Shown piece by piece: positions 59,801 through 64,000 of a stretch of DNA of 64,000 bases. The position numbers and the translations under genes were made by a program. The notes under the pieces are model-generated. The model saw only the letters and a list, made by a program, of their open reading frames with translations, was not told the DNA's origin and did no database searches. The number at the start of each line of letters is the position of its first letter. Within the stretch, counting starts at the first letter, position 1. The DNA is from Lucinisca nassula (Eukaryota > Mollusca > Bivalvia > Lucinida > Lucinidae). The stretch lies in NCBI GenBank assembly GCA_963580285.1, contig OY757026.1, forward strand, positions 43,455,431 to 43,519,430, read 5' to 3'.

Positions 59801-60625
59801 AGTTAAATGGTTATCAAACTACTTCTACAGGAGCTGTCTGATATGGGCCTATATTGTTTGCAACCATGCCTTTTAAAGTTAAAAGGTTATCAAACTTCTC
59901 CTACAGGAGCTGTCCGATCTGGGCCCATATTGTATTCAAAAATGCCTTTTAAAGTTAAAAGGTTACCAAACTACTCCTACAGGAGCTGTCTGATCTGGGC
60001 CAATATTGTTTGCAACCATGCCTTTAAAGGTAAAAGGTTATCAAACTACTCCTACAGGAGCTGTCTAATCTGAGCTCATATTGTTTGCAACTGTTACTTT
60101 AAAAGTCAAAAGGTTATCAAACTTCTCCTACAGGAGCTGTCTGATCTGGGCCCATATTGTTGCAGCCATGCCTTTAAAAGTTAAAAGGTTATAAAACTAG
60201 TCCTTCAGGAGCTGTCTGATCTGTGCCCATATTGTTTGCAGTCATAACTTTTAAAGTTAAAAGGTTACCAAACTACTCCTACAGGATCTGTCTGATCTGG
60301 GCCCATATTGTTTCTAACCATGCCTTTTAAATATAAAAGATTATTAAACTACTCCTACAGGAGCTGTCTGATCTGGGCCTAAATTGTTTGCAGTCATAAC
60401 TTTTTATCCAACTACTCCTACAGGATGTGTCTGATCGGGGCCCATATTGTTTGCAGCCATAACTTTTAAAGTTAAAAGGTCATCAAACTTCTCCTACAGG
60501 AGCTGTCTCATCTGGGCCCATATTGTTTGTAGCCATAACTTTCAAAGTTAAAATGTAATGAAACTACTCCTATAGGAGCCGTTTGATCTGGGCCCATATT
60601 GTTTGCAACCATAACTTTTAAAGTT
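57922..60625 (+). repeat. 1352-bp tandem duplication, nearly identical
   Basis: The segment of about 57922-59273 is followed directly by a copy at about 59274-60625. Markers TGGATCCATATTGTTTAGAG (57961 and 59313) and TATTCAAAAATGCC (58581 and 59933) both give exactly 1352 bp. I noticed only a few differences, such as ccattttg/ccatattg, gtctgatc/gtccgatc and tatatgagcc/tataggagcc. This is the longest clean, young duplication in the window. Confidence 0.93.
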
Positions 60626-63600
60626 AAAAGGTTATCAAACTACTCCTACAGGAGCTGTCTGATCTGGGCCCATATTGTTTGCAGCCATAACATTTATAGT
60701 TAAAAGGTTATCAAACTACTGCTACAGGAGCTGTCTGATCTGGGCCCATATTGTTTGCAGCAATGCCTTTAACATTTTAAAGGTTATCAAACTACTCCTA
60801 CAGGAGCTGTCTGATCTTGGCCCATATTGTTTAAAACCATAACATTTAAAGTTAAAAGGTATTTAATCTACTCCTACAGGAGCTGTCTGATCTGGAACCA
60901 TATTGTTTTCAACCATAACGTTTCAAGGTTATCAAACTACTCCTACAGGAGCTGTCTGATCTGGGCCCATATTGTTTGCAGCCATGCCTTTTAAAATTAA
61001 AAGCTTATCAAACTACTCCTATAGGAGCTGTCAGATCTAGGCCCAAATTGTTTGCAGCCATAACTTTTAAAGTTAAAAGGTTATCAAACTACTCCTTCAT
61101 GAGCTGTCTGATCTGGGCCCATATTGTTTGCAACCCTGCCTTTTAAAGTTAAAAGGTTATCAAGCTTCTTCTACAGGAGCTGTCTCATATGGGCCCATAT
61201 TGTTTGCAGCCATGCCATTTAAAGTTAAAAGGTTATCAAACTACACCTACAGGAGCTGTCTGATCTGGGCCCATATTGTTTGCAGCCATGCCTTTTAAAG
61301 TTAAAAGATTATCAAACTACTCCTGCAGGAGCTGTCTGATCTGGGCCATTATTGTTTTCAGCCATGACATTTAAAGTTAAAAGGTTATCAAACTACTCCT
61401 ACAGGGGCTGTCTGATCTGGGCCTATATTTTTGCAAGCATAACTTTTAAAGTTAAAAGGCAATCAAACTACTCCTATATGAGCTGTCTCAACTGGGCCCT
61501 TATTCTTTGCAGCCATGCCTTTCAAAGTTAAAAGGTTATCAAACTGCTCCTACAGGAGCTGTCTCATCTGGGTCCATATTGTTTTCAGCCATAACTTTTA
61601 AATTTAAAAGGTTATAAAACTACTCCTACAGGAGCTGTTTGATCTGGACCCATATTGTTTTCAACCATAACTTGTAAAGTTAAAAGGTTATCAAACTACA
61701 CCTACAGGAGCTGTCTGATCTGGGCCTATATTGTTTGCAACCATGACTTATAAAGTTAAAAGGTTATCAAACTACTCCTACAGGAGCTGTCTGATCTGGG
61801 CCCATATTGTTTGCAGCCATGCCTTTTAAAATTAAAAGGTAATCAAACTACTCCTATAAGAGCTGTCTGATCTGGGCCCATATTGTTTGCAGCAATAACT
61901 TTTAAATTTAAAAGGTTATCAAACTACTCCTACAAGAGCTGTCTGATCTGGGACCATCTTGCTTGCAACCATGCCTTTTAAAGTTAAAAGGTTATCAAAC
62001 TACTCCTTTATGAGCTGTCTGATCTGGGCCCATATTGTTTGCATCCTGCCTTTTAAAGTTAAAAGGTTATCAAACTACTCCTACGGGAGCTGTCTGATCT
62101 GGGCCCATATTGTTTGCAGCCATGCCATTTATAGTTAAAAGGTTATCAAACTACTCCTACAGGAGCTATCTGATTTGGGCTCATATTGTTTGCAGCCATG
62201 CCTTTTAAAGTTAAAACGTTATCAAACTTCTCCTACAGGAGCTGTCTGATCTGAGCCCATATTGTATATTGTTTGCAACCATTACTTTTAAAGTTAAAAG
62301 GTTATCAAACTTCTCCTACAGGAGCTGTCTGATCTGGGCCCATATTGTTTGCAAACTTGACTTTTAAAGTAAAAGATTGTCAAACTACTCCTTAAGGAGC
62401 TGTCTGATCTGGGCCCATATTGTTTGCTGCCATAACTTTTAAAATTAAAATGTAATCAAACTACTCCTACAGGAGCTGTCTGATCTGTGCCCATATTGTA
62501 TTCAACCATGCCTTTTAAAGTTAAAAGGTTATCAAACTACTCCTACAGGAGGTGTCTGATCTGGGCCCATATTGTTTGCACCCATTACTTTTAAAGTTAA
62601 AAGGTTATCAAACTACTCCTACAGGAGCTGTCTGATCTGGGCCCATAGTGTTTGCAACCATGCCTTTAAAAGTGAAAAGGTTATCAAACTACTCCTACAG
62701 GAGCTGTCTGATCTGGGCCCATATTGTTTGCAACCATGCCTTTTAAAGTTAAAAGGTTATCAAACTACTCCTACAGGAGCTGTCTGATCTAGGCCCATAT
62801 TGTTTGCTACCATGCCTTTTAAAGTTAAAAGGTTATCAAACTACTCCTACAGGAGCTGTCTGATCTGGGCCCATAGTGTTTGCAACCATGCCTTTTAAAG
62901 TAAAAAGGTTATCAAACTACTCCTACAGGAGCTGTCTGATCTGGGCCCATAGTGTTTGCAACCATGCCTACTAAAGTAAAAATGTTATGAAACTACTCCT
63001 ACAGGTGCTGTCTCATCTGGGCCCATATTGTTTGCAACCATGCCTTTTAAAGTTAAAAGGTTATCAAACTACTCCTACAGGAGCTGTTTGATCTGAGCCC
63101 ATATTGTTTGCACCCATTACTTTTAAAGTTAAAAGGTTATCAAACTTCTCCTACAGGAGCTGTCTGATCTGGTCCCATATTGTTTGCAACCATGCCTTTT
63201 AAAGTTAAAAGGTTATCAATCTACTCCTACAGGAGCTGTCTGATCTGGGCCCGCAATGTTTGCAGCCATGCCTTTTTAAGTTAAAAGGTTATCAAACTAC
63301 TCCTTAAGGAGCTGTCTGATCTGGGCCCATATTGTTTGCAGCCATAACTTTTAAAGTTATAAGGTTTTCAAACTACTCCTATAGGAGCTGTCTGATCTGG
63401 GCCCATATTGTTTGCAGCAATGACATTTAAAGTTAAAAGTTAATCAAACTACTCCTTAAGGAGCTGTCTGATCTGGTCCCATATTGATGCAACTGCCTTT
63501 TAAAGTTAAAAGGTTATCAAACTACTTCTACAGGTGCTGTCTCATATGGGCCCATATTGTTTGCAGCTATTCCTTTAAAATTAAAAGGTTATGAAACTAA

Positions 63601-64000
63601 TCCTACAGGAGCTGTCTGATTTGGGCTCATATTGTTTGCAGCCATGTCTTTTAAAGTTAAAAGATTATCAAACTACTCCTACAGGAGCTGTCTGATCTGG
63701 GCCCATATTGTTTTCAGCCATGACATTTAAAGTTAAAAGGTTATCAAACTACTCCTACAGGAGCTGTCTCATTTGGGCCATATTGTTTGCAACCATGCCT
63801 TTTAAAGATAAAAGGTTATCAAACTACTTCTATAGGAGCTGTCTGATCTGGGCCCATATTGTATGCAGCCATGCCTTTCAAAGTTAAAATGTTACGAAAC
63901 TACTCCTACAGGAGCTGTCTGATATGGACCCATATTGTTTGCAACCATGCCTTTTAAAGTTAAAAGGTTATCAAATTACACCTAAAGGTGCTGTCTAATC

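Larger units (their letters stand above)
45382..64000 (+). repeat. 76-bp satellite array, segment 5 (plus orientation)
   Basis: This is an uninterrupted run of plus-oriented monomers to the window end, 18.6 kb. No inserted non-satellite element longer than a few bases was noticed. Small internal events include a 6-bp duplication AAAGTTAAAGTTAAAAGG near 51196 and 'attgtatattgtttgc' near 62262. Truncated units reading 'ggttat(t/c)aggagctg' and 'acaggagcttgtagccat' lie near 49818, 51288, 49973 and 51443. The array continues past base 64000. No gene is seen. Confidence 0.97.

Noticed and set aside
1..64000. Many 60-93 codon ORFs with SNYSYRSCLIWAHI-like peptides on both strands
   Set aside because: They are translations of the 76-bp satellite. 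They have no independent start context, no codon-position pattern, and change frame with each monomer. The minus-strand ones fall only in the inverted block.
1..64000. A CRISPR array
   Set aside because: The whole 76-bp period is repeated with no unique spacers between conserved repeats, and the context (LINE, satellite) is eukaryotic.
1..64000. Telomeric repeats, rRNA, or viral/endogenous-retrovirus sequence
   Set aside because: No TTAGGG-type runs, no rRNA-like segments, and no LTRs, gag, protease or integrase. The only reverse transcriptase is of the non-LTR type with an AP endonuclease.

Overview
The window is animal (eukaryotic) repetitive DNA and holds no bacterial or intact cellular gene. 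About 60 kb of the 64 kb is one tandem array of a roughly 76-bp satellite monomer, an estimated 790 copies (array length divided by period, not counted). The array runs off both ends of the window. Its monomer has conserved blocks CTCCTACAGGAG, CTGTCTGATCTGGGCCC and ATATTGTTTGC, an A/T-rich block around TTTTAAAGTTAAAAGG, and a variable linker (CATAAC, CATGCC, CATTAC, CATGAC). A degraded non-LTR retrotransposon and a SINE-like insertion whose tail resembles dispersed repeats I associate with molluscs suggest an invertebrate, possibly a bivalve or gastropod. That taxonomic call is inference with low to moderate confidence.

Layout: 1-10597 plus-oriented satellite; 10598-10895 a 298-bp non-satellite insertion flanked by a 14-bp near-identical duplication; 10896-25077 plus satellite; 25078-25315 an unrecognised 238-bp insertion with a perfect 16-bp palindrome; 25316-28320 plus satellite; 28321-28415 a T-rich low-complexity insertion; 28416-32176 plus satellite; 32177-32198 a scrambled junction where the array flips strand; 32199-41037 minus satellite; 41038-44112 a 5'-truncated APE-endonuclease/reverse-transcriptase LINE on the + strand; 44113-45376 minus satellite; 45377-45381 the 5-nt centre of a palindromic junction where the array flips back; 45382-64000 plus satellite.

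Over the monomer level lies a mosaic of recent block duplications whose lengths are often whole multiples of 76 bp (304, 380, 532, 836, 1368, 1596, 1824 and 5396 bp) or close to one. Different parts of the array carry different block lengths, as expected from local unequal exchange or amplification rather than one uniform higher-order repeat.

The only real coding remnant is the LINE. It carries the end of a cysteine-rich finger, an AP-type endonuclease with its motifs, and a reverse transcriptase. One in-frame TAG (43077-43079) and a C-terminal frameshift near 43900-43920 break it. Short reading frames elsewhere in the array are by-products of the repeat: 76 is not a multiple of 3, so three frames of one monomer are stitched into peptides of 60-90 codons.
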